Source of the DNA: Alcanivorax sp. S6407 | GTDB taxonomy: Bacteria > Pseudomonadota > Gammaproteobacteria > Pseudomonadales > Alcanivoracaceae | DNA length: 64,000 bases | Assembly: GCF_023016115.1 (NCBI RefSeq) | Contig: NZ_JALKBH010000005.1 | Coordinates: 1-64,000 of the forward strand | Direction: 5' to 3' | In this document: positions 7,312-16,536 of the stretch, in pieces | Position numbering within the stretch: the first letter of the stretch is position 1 | Layout: the number at the start of each line of letters is the position of its first letter | Translations under genes and position numbers: made by a program | The notes under the pieces: model-generated | What the model was told of the DNA's origin: nothing | The model's database searches: none | Seen by the model: the letters and a program-made list of their open reading frames with translations, nothing else

Positions 7312-8460
7312 ATGTTCGAGAATGTGAATCCTGATCGGATGCTGACAATAAAAAAATGGAGCTACCTGGCGTTCTGGGCAACGATGGTGCCGCTGGTACC
7401 GTTCTCTGCCTATGTGGGCCTGGAAAGCGGTACCCAGGATTACTGGGCCTGGTTCCTGTATTTCGTGATCTTCGGGATCATCCCGGTGGCCGACTACATC
7501 ATCGGCAAGGATCCCTCCAACCCGGATGAAGCGGTTCAGGTACCGACACTGACCGAAGAAACCATCTACCGGGTGTTCACCATCCTGATGGGCTTTGTGT
7601 GGATCGCGGTGTTGTTCTATTCCGGCCACATTTTCATGACCAATGACTATGGCCTGCTCGGCAAGATCGGCTGGATCGTTTCCATCGGTACCGTGGGTGG
7701 CATCATCGCCATCAACCTGGGCCATGAGCTGATCCACAAGGATCCGAAGATCGAGAACTGGATGGGTGGCCTGCTGCTGTCATCCGTGACCTACGCGGGC
7801 TTCAAGGTAGAGCACGTGCGTGGTCACCACGTGCATGTGTCTACGCCGGATGATGCCTCTTCCAGCCGCTACAACCAGAGCCTGTATGACTTCCTGCCGA
7901 AGGCCTTCGTGCGCAACTTCAAGAATGCCTGGGCGCTGGAAAAGCAGTACCTGGAGCGCAAGGGCAAGAAGAACATCAGCATCTACAACGAGCTGATCTG
8001 GTGGTACAGCATTTCCGCCCTGTTTGCGGTGGCCTTTGGGGCGCTGTGGGGCTGGGAAGGTGTGGTGTTCTTCCTGGGGCAGAGCTTCTTCGCGGCCCTG
8101 GCACTGGAAATCATCAACTACATCGAACACTACGGTCTGCACCGTCGTGTGAATGACAAGGGCCGTTACGAGCGGGTGACCCCGGCACACAGCTGGAACT
8201 CCAACTACCTGCTGACCAACATCGCCCTGTTCCAGTTGCAGCGTCATAGTGACCACCACGCCTACGCCAAGCGTCGTTATCAGGTACTGCGCCACTACGA
8301 AGAAAGCCCGCAGCTGCCCGGTGGTTACGCCAGCATGTATGTCCTGGCCCTGTTCCCGCCGCTGTGGAGAAAAGTCATGAACCCGCGGGTGGAAGCCTAC
8401 TATGAGGGTGAGATGGATCAGCTGTTCCGGGATAGCAAGCGGGTGAATAATATCGCTTGA
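7312..8460 (+). CDS. alkB: Alkane 1-monooxygenase (integral-membrane non-haem di-iron)
   Basis: 382 aa. It hydroxylates the terminal carbon of medium-chain n-alkanes in the inner membrane, with electrons from rubredoxin and rubredoxin reductase (not encoded nearby). All AlkB histidine signatures are present: HELIH (138-142), EHVRGHH (167-173), NYIEHYGLHRR (269-279) and LQRHSDHHA (309-317). Hydrophobic segments near 18-38, 45-65, 88-108, 115-137 and 228-265 fit the six-helix bundle. The start is supported by GAGGACAAGG upstream. A divergent GntR gene and the operator at 7224-7248 imply substrate-responsive control. Which alkB paralogue (1 or 2) cannot be proven here; the GntR neighbour favours the AlkB2 type. 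Confidence 0.96.
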   Translation: MFENVNPDRMLTIKKWSYLAFWATMVPLVPFSAYVGLESGTQDYWAWFLYFVIFGIIPVADYIIGKDPSNPDEAVQVPTLTEETIYRVFTILMGFVWIAVLFYSGHIFMTNDYGLLGKIGWIVSIGTVGGIIAINLGHELIHKDPKIENWMGGLLLSSVTYAGFKVEHVRGHHVHVSTPDDASSSRYNQSLYDFLPKAFVRNFKNAWALEKQYLERKGKKNISIYNELIWWYSISALFAVAFGALWGWEGVVFFLGQSFFAALALEIINYIEHYGLHRRVNDKGRYERVTPAHSWNSNYLLTNIALFQLQRHSDHHAYAKRRYQVLRHYEESPQLPGGYASMYVLALFPPLWRKVMNPRVEAYYEGEMDQLFRDSKRVNNIA

Positions 8461-8465
8461 AGGCA

Positions 8466-8496
8466 GTTAACAGTGAACAGTGAATAGTTAACAGCG
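8466..8496. repeat. Family D heptad arm after alkB
   Basis: TTAACAG TGAACAG TGAATAG TTAACAG, strict 7-bp period, starting 6 bp after the alkB stop codon and preceding its terminator. Only one arm is present. Confidence 0.8.
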
Positions 8497-8503
8497 AAAG
8501 ATG

Positions 8504-8533
8504 AAAGCCCCGGCATTGCCGGGGCTTTTTTTT
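8504..8533 (+). terminator. Rho-independent terminator of alkB
   Basis: AAAGCCCCGGC (8504-8514), a 3-nt loop, GCCGGGGCTTT (8518-8528) and then T to 8533. An 11-bp perfect stem plus T-tract. Confidence 0.95.
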
Positions 8534-8587
8534 GTGCCGCTCTGCGGCTACAACACACATCAGGCAACATGCGTGTTTATCCTGTGA

Positions 8588-9214
8588 TTAGAAGCCGCGG
8601 TAGTTGCTGGCGAAAACGGCCATAGCGGCGAAAAAGACGATGGCGCCGAAGATCATCAACGTGGTGGCCAGGATGCCGAGGATCTTGCCGGCGAGAGTTA
8701 TGCCTTCTCCGCTTTTGTCCATGTGGCCTTCACGCATGGATGCAAGATCATTGTTGCCCATGACCCAGGCCGCAATCCCCAGCGGGGCAAACAATAGCAG
8801 GCCAAGAAGGCCAAACGTCAGCACCAGCCCGCCGCGGTGGGGGTTGAGGCTGGCGTGGGTGCTTGCTGTGATTTCTGCAATATTCGGTTGTGCCCGGGAT
8901 GTGGTTTGAGCGTTTCGTCCCGCAAAGGCCGCACACAGCATGAGTGCGCTGATCGCCACATAAAACAAGGTGAAGCCACCGCTGACGATAATGCTGTAGG
9001 CGGTGTCACTCAGCTGTCCATCAATCATCATCTCGAGCAGCACCAGGTGGTTGAAGATGGCCAGGGTGCTTTGCAGCAAGGTCAAAATGCTGGCGATGAT
9101 AACCAGAATGGCGGCAGTACTGGCTCGCTTCATGAAAATGCCGGCCAGCACAAAACCGGTCAGTGCGATCAAAAACGAAGGCAGTTGCATCAGCAACTGG
9201 GAAAGAAATGACAT
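8588..9214 (-). CDS. Hypothetical multi-span membrane protein
   Basis: 208 aa from the ATG at 9214 (AAGGAA upstream); the longer frame has no support. Five hydrophobic segments are visible: FLIALTGFVLAGIF, ILVIIASILTLLQSTLAIF, IIVSGGFTLFYVAISALML, LVLTFGLLGLLLFAPLGIAA and ILATTLMIFGAIVFFAAMAV. The loop between the third and fourth is polar. No family or catalytic motif is recognised. It lies alone between alkB and trkH. Confidence 0.7.
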   Translation of the reverse strand: MSFLSQLLMQLPSFLIALTGFVLAGIFMKRASTAAILVIIASILTLLQSTLAIFNHLVLLEMMIDGQLSDTAYSIIVSGGFTLFYVAISALMLCAAFAGRNAQTTSRAQPNIAEITASTHASLNPHRGGLVLTFGLLGLLLFAPLGIAAWVMGNNDLASMREGHMDKSGEGITLAGKILGILATTLMIFGAIVFFAAMAVFASNYRGF

Positions 9215-9258
9215 CACTTTTCCTTGTGGGAGTTGAGAAAAAGGTTTTGGGTTTTCAC

Positions 9259-9341
9259 GTTGGCGCGGGCACGGCCTTCCCGCCGGCATGGCCAACCCCG
9301 CGCAACTATTCACTGTTAATTATTAACTATTAACTGTCTTT
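9259..9341. repeat. Family D heptad arm plus GC-rich core, second copy
   Basis: The core ACGTTGGCGCGGGC ... GGCATGGCCAACCCCGCGCA (9258-9304) matches 6419-6465 over most positions. Heptads TATTCACTGTTAATTATTAA and onward run to 9341, adjoining the trkH stop codon at 9342. Confidence 0.7.
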
Positions 9342-10793
9342 TCATTGTCGCCAGAACATGGGCGTGAACAGCACCAGCAACGTGAAGATTTCCAGGCGAC
9401 CGGCGACCATGAGGACGGTCATCATCCACTTGGCGCTGTCGGTGATATCAGCGAAACCGGCTCCCACATCGCCGATGCCGACGCCCAGGTTGTTAAGGCT
9501 GGCGGCTACCGCGCTGACGGCGGTGGTGAGATCCATGCCGGTCATGGTGAACAGCAGGGTGAAGATTACCGAGATGGTGATATAGACGCCAACGAAACCC
9601 CATACCGCCTGCAATACCCGGTCGGGGATGGACTGGCGGCCAAAGCGCAGGGCAAACACCCCGTTGGGATAGATCAGTCGGCGCAGTTCGCGAATGCTGT
9701 GGTGAAATACCAGGGCCGCACGGACGGCTTTCATGCCGCCACCGGTGGAGCCGGCACAGCCACCGATGAAACTGGTGAATACCAGCAGGAAGGGAATGAA
9801 TCCCGGGAAGCCGGCGGCATTGGTACTGGTGAGACCGGTGCCAGTACTGAACGAGGCGACCTGGAACGCAGAATGGCGCAGGGCGTCGGCAAAGTTGAAA
9901 TCGTAATGGAAGAACAACAACCCTGCGGTGATGATGCTGGTGTAAATCAAAAACAGGGTGATGAAGAAGCGGAACTCAGGATCGCGGATAAATACCAGCA
10001 GTGAGCGGCCGCGCCACATGGCGAAGTGCAATGCAAAGTTGACGCCGCCGATGAGGATAAAGGTGGTGGCGGTCCAGTCGATCCAGGGATTGTCCCAATA
10101 CGCCATGGAGGCATCGTGGGTGGAGAAGCCGCCGGTGGCCACGGTGCTGAAACTGTGACAGATCGCGTCGAATACGCTCATGCCGGCAGCCCAGAACAGG
10201 GTGGCACAGGCGATAGTAATGAACAGGTAGATGTACCACAGGGCCTTGGCGGTTTCGGCGATCCGTGGGGTGAGTTTGGCGTCCTTCATGGGGCCGGGGA
10301 TTTCAGCCTTGTACAGCTGCATGCCCCCGATGCCGAGCATGGGAAGAATGGCAACGGCCAGTACGACTACACCCATGCCGCCCAGCCACTGTAGCTGCTG
10401 GCGGTAGTAAAGAATGGATTTGGGCATGAAATCCAGCCCGGACAACACGGTGGCGCCGGTGGTGGTCAGCCCCGATACGGATTCGAACACGGCATCGGTG
10501 AAACCCACCGGCACATCATCACTGATGATCAGCGGCAGGGCGCCGATGACCCCCAGCACCGACCAGAACAGGGTAACCACCAGAAAGCCGTCGCGGGTCT
10601 GTAGTTCTGCCTTGTTGCGGAAGAATGGCAGCCACAGAGCCAGGCCAAGGGCGAGTGTCAGCACGAAGGAAATCAGGAAGGGGGTTTCGCCGCCTTCCTG
10701 ATACCAGTAAGACACCGCCACCGGTGGCATCATGGTGAAACTGAACACCACCAGCAGCAGGCCAAGAATTTTCGAGATCAGCGCAAAATGCAT
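9342..10793 (-). CDS. trkH: Trk potassium uptake membrane subunit
   Basis: 483 aa, as expected for TrkH/TrkG. It forms the K+-translocating inner-membrane dimer, gated by cytosolic TrkA. Four M1-P-M2 repeats are recognisable, with pore-loop segments ESVSGLTTTGATVL, FSTVATGGFSTHDAS, STGTGLTSTNAAGF and ASLNNLGVGIGDVG holding the selectivity glycines. The conserved GGCAGSTGGGMKAVR segment follows the third repeat. trkA lies immediately upstream in the same orientation, separated by a heptad array. Control may be constitutive; no riboswitch-like leader is visible. Confidence 0.96.
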   Translation of the reverse strand: MHFALISKILGLLLVVFSFTMMPPVAVSYWYQEGGETPFLISFVLTLALGLALWLPFFRNKAELQTRDGFLVVTLFWSVLGVIGALPLIISDDVPVGFTDAVFESVSGLTTTGATVLSGLDFMPKSILYYRQQLQWLGGMGVVVLAVAILPMLGIGGMQLYKAEIPGPMKDAKLTPRIAETAKALWYIYLFITIACATLFWAAGMSVFDAICHSFSTVATGGFSTHDASMAYWDNPWIDWTATTFILIGGVNFALHFAMWRGRSLLVFIRDPEFRFFITLFLIYTSIITAGLLFFHYDFNFADALRHSAFQVASFSTGTGLTSTNAAGFPGFIPFLLVFTSFIGGCAGSTGGGMKAVRAALVFHHSIRELRRLIYPNGVFALRFGRQSIPDRVLQAVWGFVGVYITISVIFTLLFTMTGMDLTTAVSAVAASLNNLGVGIGDVGAGFADITDSAKWMMTVLMVAGRLEIFTLLVLFTPMFWRQ

Positions 10794-10871
10794 GCAGCCT
10801 CCTTGTCAGATAAGGGGCTGGGTTCGGGACACCATAGGCCAGACGCTGAAAGCGTGAGGTGTGCGTGTCTT

Positions 10872-10903
10872 GTCCGGCGTCGGGCGTCCGGCATCGGGCG
10901 TCT
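10872..10903. repeat. Family E heptad arm between trkH and trkA
   Basis: GTCCGGC GTCGGGC GTCCGGC ATCGGGC GTC, 7-bp period, ending 6 bp from the trkA stop codon at 10909. Confidence 0.8.
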
Positions 10904-10908
10904 CATCA

Positions 10909-12285
10909 TCAGAAGAACGTAAACCCTACCTGGAACAGTTTTTCCACGTCCCGGGTGCGGCGTTTGTCGATCAGGAACAGGATTACGTGGTCATCCGGTT
11001 CGATGACCACATCATCGTGGGCAATCAGCACTTTTTCGCCACGCACGATGGCACCGATGGTAGTGCCTTCAGGCAGGTCGATATCTTCGATGGCGCGGCC
11101 GACCACCTTGGAGGATTTGGCATCGCCATGGGCAATCGCCTCGATGGCTTCAGCCGCACCGCGGCGCAGGGAGTAAACGTTCACCACATCACCGCGCCGC
11201 ACATGGCTGAGCAGGCTGCCGATGGTGGATTGCTGCGGCGAGATGGCGATGTCGATGTCGTGGCCCTGGACCAGATCCACGTAGGCCGGGTTGGAGATCA
11301 GCGTCATCACCTTGCGTGCGCCCAGTCGCTTGGCCAGCAGCGAGGCCATGATGTTGGCTTCGTCATCATTGGTGAGCGCACAGAACACATCGGTGTTTTC
11401 GATGTTGGCGCGCAGCAGTTCGTCACGGTCGGTGGCCAGACCCTGCAGCACCACGGTCTGGGCCAGTTTTTCACCCAGCCAGTCGGCGCGCCCCGGACTG
11501 CGTTCCAGCACTTTCACGTTGTAGCGGTGCTGAATGGTCTTGGCCAGGCGGTATCCGATGTTGCCGCCGCCGGCGATAAGGATGCGCTTGTAGTTGTGCT
11601 CCAGGCGGCGCAGCTCACTCATCACGGCACGGATGTCGTTCTTGGCGGCGATGAAGAACACTTCATCGTCCGCTTCGATCACCGTGTTGCCTTCCGGAAT
11701 GATGGGGCGACCGCGGCGGAAGATGGCAGCCACCCGGGTATCCACGTTGGGCATGTGCTTGCGCAGTTCGCGCAGCTCGTTACCCACCAGCGGGCCGCCG
11801 TAATAGGCGCGCACCGCCACCAGCTGTACCCGGCCACCGGCAAAGTTCACTACCTGCAGGGCACCGGGGTGCTCGATCAGGCGACGAATATAGTCGGTGA
11901 CCACCTGCTCCGGGCTTATGATCACATCAATGGGCAGGGCGCCTTCATTGAACAGCTTGTCCGAACGGCTGGTGTAGTGGGCGGTACGGATACGGGCAAT
12001 CTTGGAGGGGGTGCGGAACAGGGAATAGGCCACCTGACAGGCGATCATGTTGGCCTCGTCAGAATTGGTGACCGCAATCAGCATGTCGGCGTCTTCGGCG
12101 CCGGCTTCTTTCAGCACATTGGGATAACAGCCCATGCCACGCACGGTGCCGATATCGAGTCGGTCGCCCAGCTCGCGAAGACGCTCCGCATCGGTGTCGA
12201 TGACGGTGATGTCGTTACGCTCGTTGGCCAGGTTTTCTGCCAGGGTTCCCCCCACCTGACCGGCACCGAGAATGATGATTTTCAT
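10909..12285 (-). CDS. trkA: Trk system NAD-binding regulatory protein
   Basis: 458 aa from the ATG at 12285, identical in length to E. coli TrkA. Two RCK units: Rossmann motifs [13 protein letters not shown] (near residue 7) and [13 protein letters not shown] (near 239), each followed by a TrkA-C domain. It binds NAD(H)/ATP and gates TrkH. The start overlaps the rsmB stop by 4 bp (ATGA), so translation is probably coupled. The rsmB-trkA order with fmt and def upstream is the usual gammaproteobacterial cluster. Confidence 0.97.
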   Translation of the reverse strand: MKIIILGAGQVGGTLAENLANERNDITVIDTDAERLRELGDRLDIGTVRGMGCYPNVLKEAGAEDADMLIAVTNSDEANMIACQVAYSLFRTPSKIARIRTAHYTSRSDKLFNEGALPIDVIISPEQVVTDYIRRLIEHPGALQVVNFAGGRVQLVAVRAYYGGPLVGNELRELRKHMPNVDTRVAAIFRRGRPIIPEGNTVIEADDEVFFIAAKNDIRAVMSELRRLEHNYKRILIAGGGNIGYRLAKTIQHRYNVKVLERSPGRADWLGEKLAQTVVLQGLATDRDELLRANIENTDVFCALTNDDEANIMASLLAKRLGARKVMTLISNPAYVDLVQGHDIDIAISPQQSTIGSLLSHVRRGDVVNVYSLRRGAAEAIEAIAHGDAKSSKVVGRAIEDIDLPEGTTIGAIVRGEKVLIAHDDVVIEPDDHVILFLIDKRRTRDVEKLFQVGFTFF

Positions 12286-13610
12286 GCGTCGTGCTGAGCC
12301 CCCTTGCGCAGGCAAGCCAGATAAAAGCCATCTGGTCCGTCTTGCTGCGGAAACAACTGCCATCCCGCATCGACCATTGTGGCCTGTTCCGGGCGTGGCG
12401 TCACATCCCGTGCCTGTGGCTGGCGCTGCAGAAACGCGCTGATCTGGTGATCATTTTCGTCGCGCAGTACCGAACAGGTGGCATACACCAGCATGCCGCC
12501 GGGCTTGAGCAGCGGCCATAGTGCATCCAGCATGCGCGCTTGTAAATCAACCAGTGCAGGAATGTCCGACGCTTTTCGATGCCATTTCACGTCCGGCTGG
12601 CGACGAAGGATACCGGTGGCGGAACAGGGCGCATCCAGCAGGATGGCATCAAAGGGCTCGCCATCCCACCAGCTGTCAGGCGCGCTGGCGTCCCCCTGCA
12701 GCAGGGTGGCGGTGGCGCCCAGTCTGGCGAGATTTTCTTCAATGCGGGTGAGCCGGCGCGGTTCCAGTTCCAGAGCGACCAGATCGGCGTCGGGAAATTT
12801 TTCCCGCAGCTGGCCGGTCTTGCCGCCGGGGGCGGCGCAGGCATCAAGGATGCGCCCTTGCGGTGGTGCCTGCAGCAGTTCGCCGGGCAGCTGCGCGGCT
12901 TCATCCTGGACCGACAGGGCGCCCTGCTCGAAACCAGGCAGCTGAAACACGGGCCGGGCCGGCTTCACGTAGATGCTCCACGGTGACAGTTCGCCGGGGC
13001 GGGCACCTTCGCCGAGGGCGGCGATGGCGCCGGCGCGCTGTTGCTGCTGACGGTTCACCCGCAGGGTAAAAGGCGGGGTCTGCAGGTTGGCGCGGGCCAT
13101 GGCTTCGGCCTGTTCCGGCCAGTCCCGGGTCCAGCTTTTATACAGCCAGTCTGGCAGGCTCAACTGAATGTTGGGGGAGGCGTCCTGTAGAGCATCTTCT
13201 ACGTTCAGTTTGCTGGCCTTGCGCAGTACCGCATTGCTCAGCCCGGCGGCCCAGGGGGCTTTCATCTTGCGACACAGCTGCGGGTAGGCATTGACGATGG
13301 CGTGGGCCGGGCGGTCACTGAACCACAGCTCATAAAGCCCGGCCAGTAACGCCAGCCGCACCGGCTGGGCGCTGGCCTTGAGCGGTTTGGAGAGCTGCTG
13401 GTTGAGCCAGTGGTTGAGTGGGCGCAGGTGGCGGCAGACGCCGAAGCTGATGTCGCGCATCAGGCCGCCATCGCTGCCCTGCAGGGGAAAGTCGCGCAGC
13501 ACTTCGCGCAGGCTTTCGCCGTCGCCCTTGCCGGGGATCACGCGGTCGAGGACACGGACCGCGCTCAGCCGCGGGTCAGGCGTCGCCACTGTTGCTGTCC
13601 AGTGCGTCAC
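12282..13610 (-). CDS. rsmB: 16S rRNA m5C967 methyltransferase
   Basis: 442 aa. NusB-like N-terminal RNA-binding domain (about 15-150), then a SAM-dependent methyltransferase. [13 protein letters not shown] binds AdoMet; the [20 protein letters not shown] segment carries a conserved cysteine of motif IV, and YATCSVL the motif VI cysteine nucleophile. It methylates C967 of 16S rRNA. Its start overlaps the end of fmt by about 35 bp. A GTG a few codons later would reduce the overlap, so the start is not certain. Confidence 0.95.
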   Translation of the reverse strand: MTHWTATVATPDPRLSAVRVLDRVIPGKGDGESLREVLRDFPLQGSDGGLMRDISFGVCRHLRPLNHWLNQQLSKPLKASAQPVRLALLAGLYELWFSDRPAHAIVNAYPQLCRKMKAPWAAGLSNAVLRKASKLNVEDALQDASPNIQLSLPDWLYKSWTRDWPEQAEAMARANLQTPPFTLRVNRQQQQRAGAIAALGEGARPGELSPWSIYVKPARPVFQLPGFEQGALSVQDEAAQLPGELLQAPPQGRILDACAAPGGKTGQLREKFPDADLVALELEPRRLTRIEENLARLGATATLLQGDASAPDSWWDGEPFDAILLDAPCSATGILRRQPDVKWHRKASDIPALVDLQARMLDALWPLLKPGGMLVYATCSVLRDENDHQISAFLQRQPQARDVTPRPEQATMVDAGWQLFPQQDGPDGFYLACLRKGAQHDA

Positions 13611-14556
13611 CGAGGGGCTCGCCCACCTTGAACAGATCCGGGTTGCCGCGCAGCAGGTCGGCCACGGCCATGCGCCGCTTGCCGGGTAACTGCAGGGCTT
13701 CGAGGATCAGGATGCCGTCGCCGGTGGCCACCTGGATGCCGCTGTCGTCCACCTTGAGGATCTGGCCGGGCTCATCATCATCCTTGCCGGGCAGGGGGCT
13801 TTCGCTGGCCTGCCAGATGCGCATGGGCTGGCCCTTGAGGGGGACCCAGGCTACCGGGAAGGGGTTGAAGGCGCGAATGCGGTTGTAGAGGGCGCGGGTG
13901 GGCAGGCGGAAATCCAGTCGTCCTTCTGCCTTGCTCAGCTTGTGAGCATAGGTGACGCCGTCCTCCGGCTGCACCGTGGCGTTGGCCAGATACTGCTCCA
14001 GATCATCCAGTACGGTGACCAGCAGGCGGGCGCCTTGGGCAGCCAGTCGGTCGTGAAGTTCGCCGCCGGTCTCTGCCTCACCAATGGGCAGGGGTTCCCA
14101 CAGCAGCATGGGCCCGGTGTCCAGGCCCGCTTCCATCTTCATGATGGTGTTGCCGGTTTCGGTATCGCCCATGCTGATGGCGCGCTGGATCGGCGCGGCA
14201 CCACGCCAGCGCGGCAACAGTGAACCGTGTACGTTAAGACAGGCCAGCCGCGGGATATCCAGCACCGCCTGGGGGATGATCAGGCCATAGGCCACCACCA
14301 CAAACGCATCCAGGTCCAGATCGCGCAATTGCTGGCGGATCTCCTCGCCTTTCAGGTTCTCCGGCTGCAGCACGGGGATGTCATGGGCCTGAGCCAGCTG
14401 CTTCACCGGGCTCATCTGCACTTTCTTGCCACGACCAGCGGCCCGGTCCGGCTGGGTCAGCACGGCCACCACCTCATGGTCACTGTCGAGCACGGCCTGC
14501 AAACTGGCCGCAGCAAAATCCGGGGTGCCGGCGAAGGCGAGACGTAAGGGTTTCAA
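13576..14556 (-). CDS. fmt: Methionyl-tRNA formyltransferase
   Basis: 326 aa. It transfers formyl from 10-formyl-tetrahydrofolate to initiator Met-tRNA. The N-terminal catalytic domain begins LRLAFAGTPDFAAASL. The signature NVHGSLLPRWRGAAPIQRAI holds the conserved catalytic His region and the SLLP loop. The C-terminal OB-like tRNA-binding domain spans about 210-310. It pairs functionally with def, 180 bp upstream on the same strand, though a heptad cassette (14582-14733) fills the gap. Confidence 0.97.
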   Translation of the reverse strand: MKPLRLAFAGTPDFAAASLQAVLDSDHEVVAVLTQPDRAAGRGKKVQMSPVKQLAQAHDIPVLQPENLKGEEIRQQLRDLDLDAFVVVAYGLIIPQAVLDIPRLACLNVHGSLLPRWRGAAPIQRAISMGDTETGNTIMKMEAGLDTGPMLLWEPLPIGEAETGGELHDRLAAQGARLLVTVLDDLEQYLANATVQPEDGVTYAHKLSKAEGRLDFRLPTRALYNRIRAFNPFPVAWVPLKGQPMRIWQASESPLPGKDDDEPGQILKVDDSGIQVATGDGILILEALQLPGKRRMAVADLLRGNPDLFKVGEPLGDALDSNSGDA

Positions 14557-14581
14557 TGAACAGCCTCTGGGTTGTGAGCGG

Positions 14582-14733
14582 CAAGCTTCAAGCTACAAGC
14601 TGCAACGCGAAAAAGGTATGTGGGTTCTGAAACGGTGCTAGCCGCGCACAAGGCCTTGGCGCGGGCACCATACATGAAAAATATGAAGATGGTGGGCGCG
14701 CCTTGCAGCTTGAGGCTTGTAGCTTGCAGCTGC
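14582..14733. repeat. Family A heptad cassette, both arms
   Basis: Left arm 14582-14609 (heptads AAGCTTC AAGCTAC AAGCTGC, then AACGCG). Right arm 14694-14733 (CGCGCC, then TTGCAGCTTGAGGCTTGTAG and on). The arms are inverted around a centre of about 85 bp that contains its own GTATG/CATAC pairing. The right arm ends 2 bp before the def stop codon. Confidence 0.8.
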
Positions 14734-14735
14734 TT

Positions 14736-15242
14736 TTACCCCTGCAGCCGGTGCACTTTCTCCAGCTTCTTCTTGATCCGGTCGCGCTTGAGGCGGGACA
14801 CGTAGTCCACGAACAGCTTGCCTTCCAGATGGTCGATCTCGTGCTGGATGCAGGTGGCGAGCAGTTCGTCGGCCTCGACCTCGAAGGCGTTGCCGTCCCG
14901 GTCCAGGGCGTTGATCTTCACCCGCGCCGGGCGCTTCACCTTTTCGTAGAACCCGGGCACCGACAGGCAGCCCTCTTCATAGGGGGCCAGTTCCTGGGTC
15001 AGAGGGGTGATTTCCGGGTTGATGAACACCTGGGGTTCGTTCTTCTCCTCGGACAGGTCCATGACGATCACCCGCTTGTGCACATTGACCTGGGTGGCTG
15101 CCAGGCCAATGCCGGGGGCGTCGTACATGGTTTCGAACATGTCGTCGATCAGTTTGCGAAGCTCGTCATCCACCTTTTCCACCGGCTTTGCTACGGTTCT
15201 CAGCCGGGGGTCAGGGAATTCCAGTATTTCCAGTTTGGCCAT
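14736..15242 (-). CDS. def: Peptide deformylase
   Basis: 168 aa from the ATG at 15242 ([15 protein letters not shown]), matching the usual length. It removes N-formyl from nascent proteins using Fe(II)/Zn. All three signatures are present: [16 protein letters not shown] (metal-binding Cys) and QHEIDHLEG (HExxH-type His and catalytic Glu). It diverges from the LysM gene that follows. Confidence 0.97.
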   Translation of the reverse strand: MAKLEILEFPDPRLRTVAKPVEKVDDELRKLIDDMFETMYDAPGIGLAATQVNVHKRVIVMDLSEEKNEPQVFINPEITPLTQELAPYEEGCLSVPGFYEKVKRPARVKINALDRDGNAFEVEADELLATCIQHEIDHLEGKLFVDYVSRLKRDRIKKKLEKVHRLQG

Positions 15243-15386
15243 GTACCTTCTCAGAAGTTGCGATAGCACTCGAAATTCGGTTGCTAAATATATGATCGCA
15301 TTGCTAATATCCAAAAGAAACCGTGTCTGCCTCGGCGTCGCACGGCCTCTTTAGGGGATGAGTCCAATAATGATAAAAGGAATCCG

Positions 15387-16460
15387 ATGATGATGAAATC
15401 GGTCCAGCGCGCCTTTACCGTCGGGCTGCTGCTGTCAGTGACAGGCCTGGCCTCCGCTGCAGTGATGCTGAAAGATGGGCATCCCGGCAAGTATTATGTC
15501 AAGAATGGCGACACCCTGTGGGACATCAGTGCCCGTTTTCTGGAAGAGCCCTGGCAATGGCCGGAAATCTGGCAGGTTAATGAAGAAATTGGTAACCCCC
15601 ACCTGATTTATCCGGGGGATGAAATTCGTCTTTCCTATGTTGATGGTGAGCCGCGTCTGACCGTGAAGCGGGGCGTGGAAGAAACCGTCATGTCCAATGG
15701 CGTGGTCAAGCTGACCCCGCGGGTACGGGAAATCGCCAACGATGAAGCGATCCCGATGATCCCCGCCAGCGCCATTGCTGCCTACCTGAAGGAAGGCCTG
15801 GTGGTGACCCGTCAGGAAATTCAGGAAGCGCCCTATATCGTCGGTGGTCGTGACCGTCGCGTGGTGTTTGGTGAAGGCGATACCGTCTACGTGCGCGACA
15901 ATCGTACCAAGTGGGAAGAGCTGGAGCAGGGTTACGGCGTCTACCGTACCGGTGAGCAGTATGTAGACCCTGAGACCAACGAAGTGCTGGGCTACGAGGC
16001 GCGCCAGGTGGGTCTGGGCCGGGTGGCCAACCATGAGGGCGAGATCGTCAGCCTGCGCCTGACCGACTCCACTGAAGACGTTCGTATCGACGACCGCATC
16101 TTCTCCACGGAAGATCGTCGCGTTCGCGCCGTGCTGTACCCCAGCGCGCCGGACACCAAGATTGAAGCCCAGGTAATTCGCTTCTTCGACCGCCTCAACA
16201 GCGTGGCCCGTAACGACGTGGTAGTGCTGAACAAGGGGCTCCGCGATGGCCTGAAGGAAGGCAACGTACTGGATCTGTTCGGCAAAGGTGAGGTGGTCCG
16301 TGACCGCCAGCTGGGCGACAACGTGGCCCTGCCGGCTGAGAAAACCGGTTCCCTGGTGATCTTCCGGGTCTTCGACAAGGTCAGTTATGGCTTGATTATG
16401 GAGTCCACACGGCCTATTTATATGAATGATATTGCCAAGAGCCCGGCGGGCAGCTACTGA
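15387..16460 (+). CDS. LysM-domain exported protein
   Basis: 357 aa. Signal peptide within SVQRAFTVGLLLSVTGLASA. The LysM domain at about 34-80 (YYVKNGDTLWDISARFLEEP to NPHLIYPGDEIRL) binds peptidoglycan. The remaining 270 aa form a conserved region of unknown role; no peptidase motif is seen. The same gene lies between def and dprA in Pseudomonas and relatives. Three consecutive ATG-type codons at the start make the exact initiation point ambiguous by two residues. Confidence 0.92.
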   Translation: MMMKSVQRAFTVGLLLSVTGLASAAVMLKDGHPGKYYVKNGDTLWDISARFLEEPWQWPEIWQVNEEIGNPHLIYPGDEIRLSYVDGEPRLTVKRGVEETVMSNGVVKLTPRVREIANDEAIPMIPASAIAAYLKEGLVVTRQEIQEAPYIVGGRDRRVVFGEGDTVYVRDNRTKWEELEQGYGVYRTGEQYVDPETNEVLGYEARQVGLGRVANHEGEIVSLRLTDSTEDVRIDDRIFSTEDRRVRAVLYPSAPDTKIEAQVIRFFDRLNSVARNDVVVLNKGLRDGLKEGNVLDLFGKGEVVRDRQLGDNVALPAEKTGSLVIFRVFDKVSYGLIMESTRPIYMNDIAKSPAGSY

Positions 16461-16536
16461 TCAAGCACATGCGGTAGCGCTCACCGCTGGCGCCGCGGCG
16501 CCCCATTCACCGTCAACGCACACAAGGAGGTGGGCG

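Noticed and set aside
10861-12297. 478-aa frame opposite trkA
   Set aside because: Antisense shadow of a high-GC gene; no domain and a His/Gly/Gln-rich composition typical of antisense frames.
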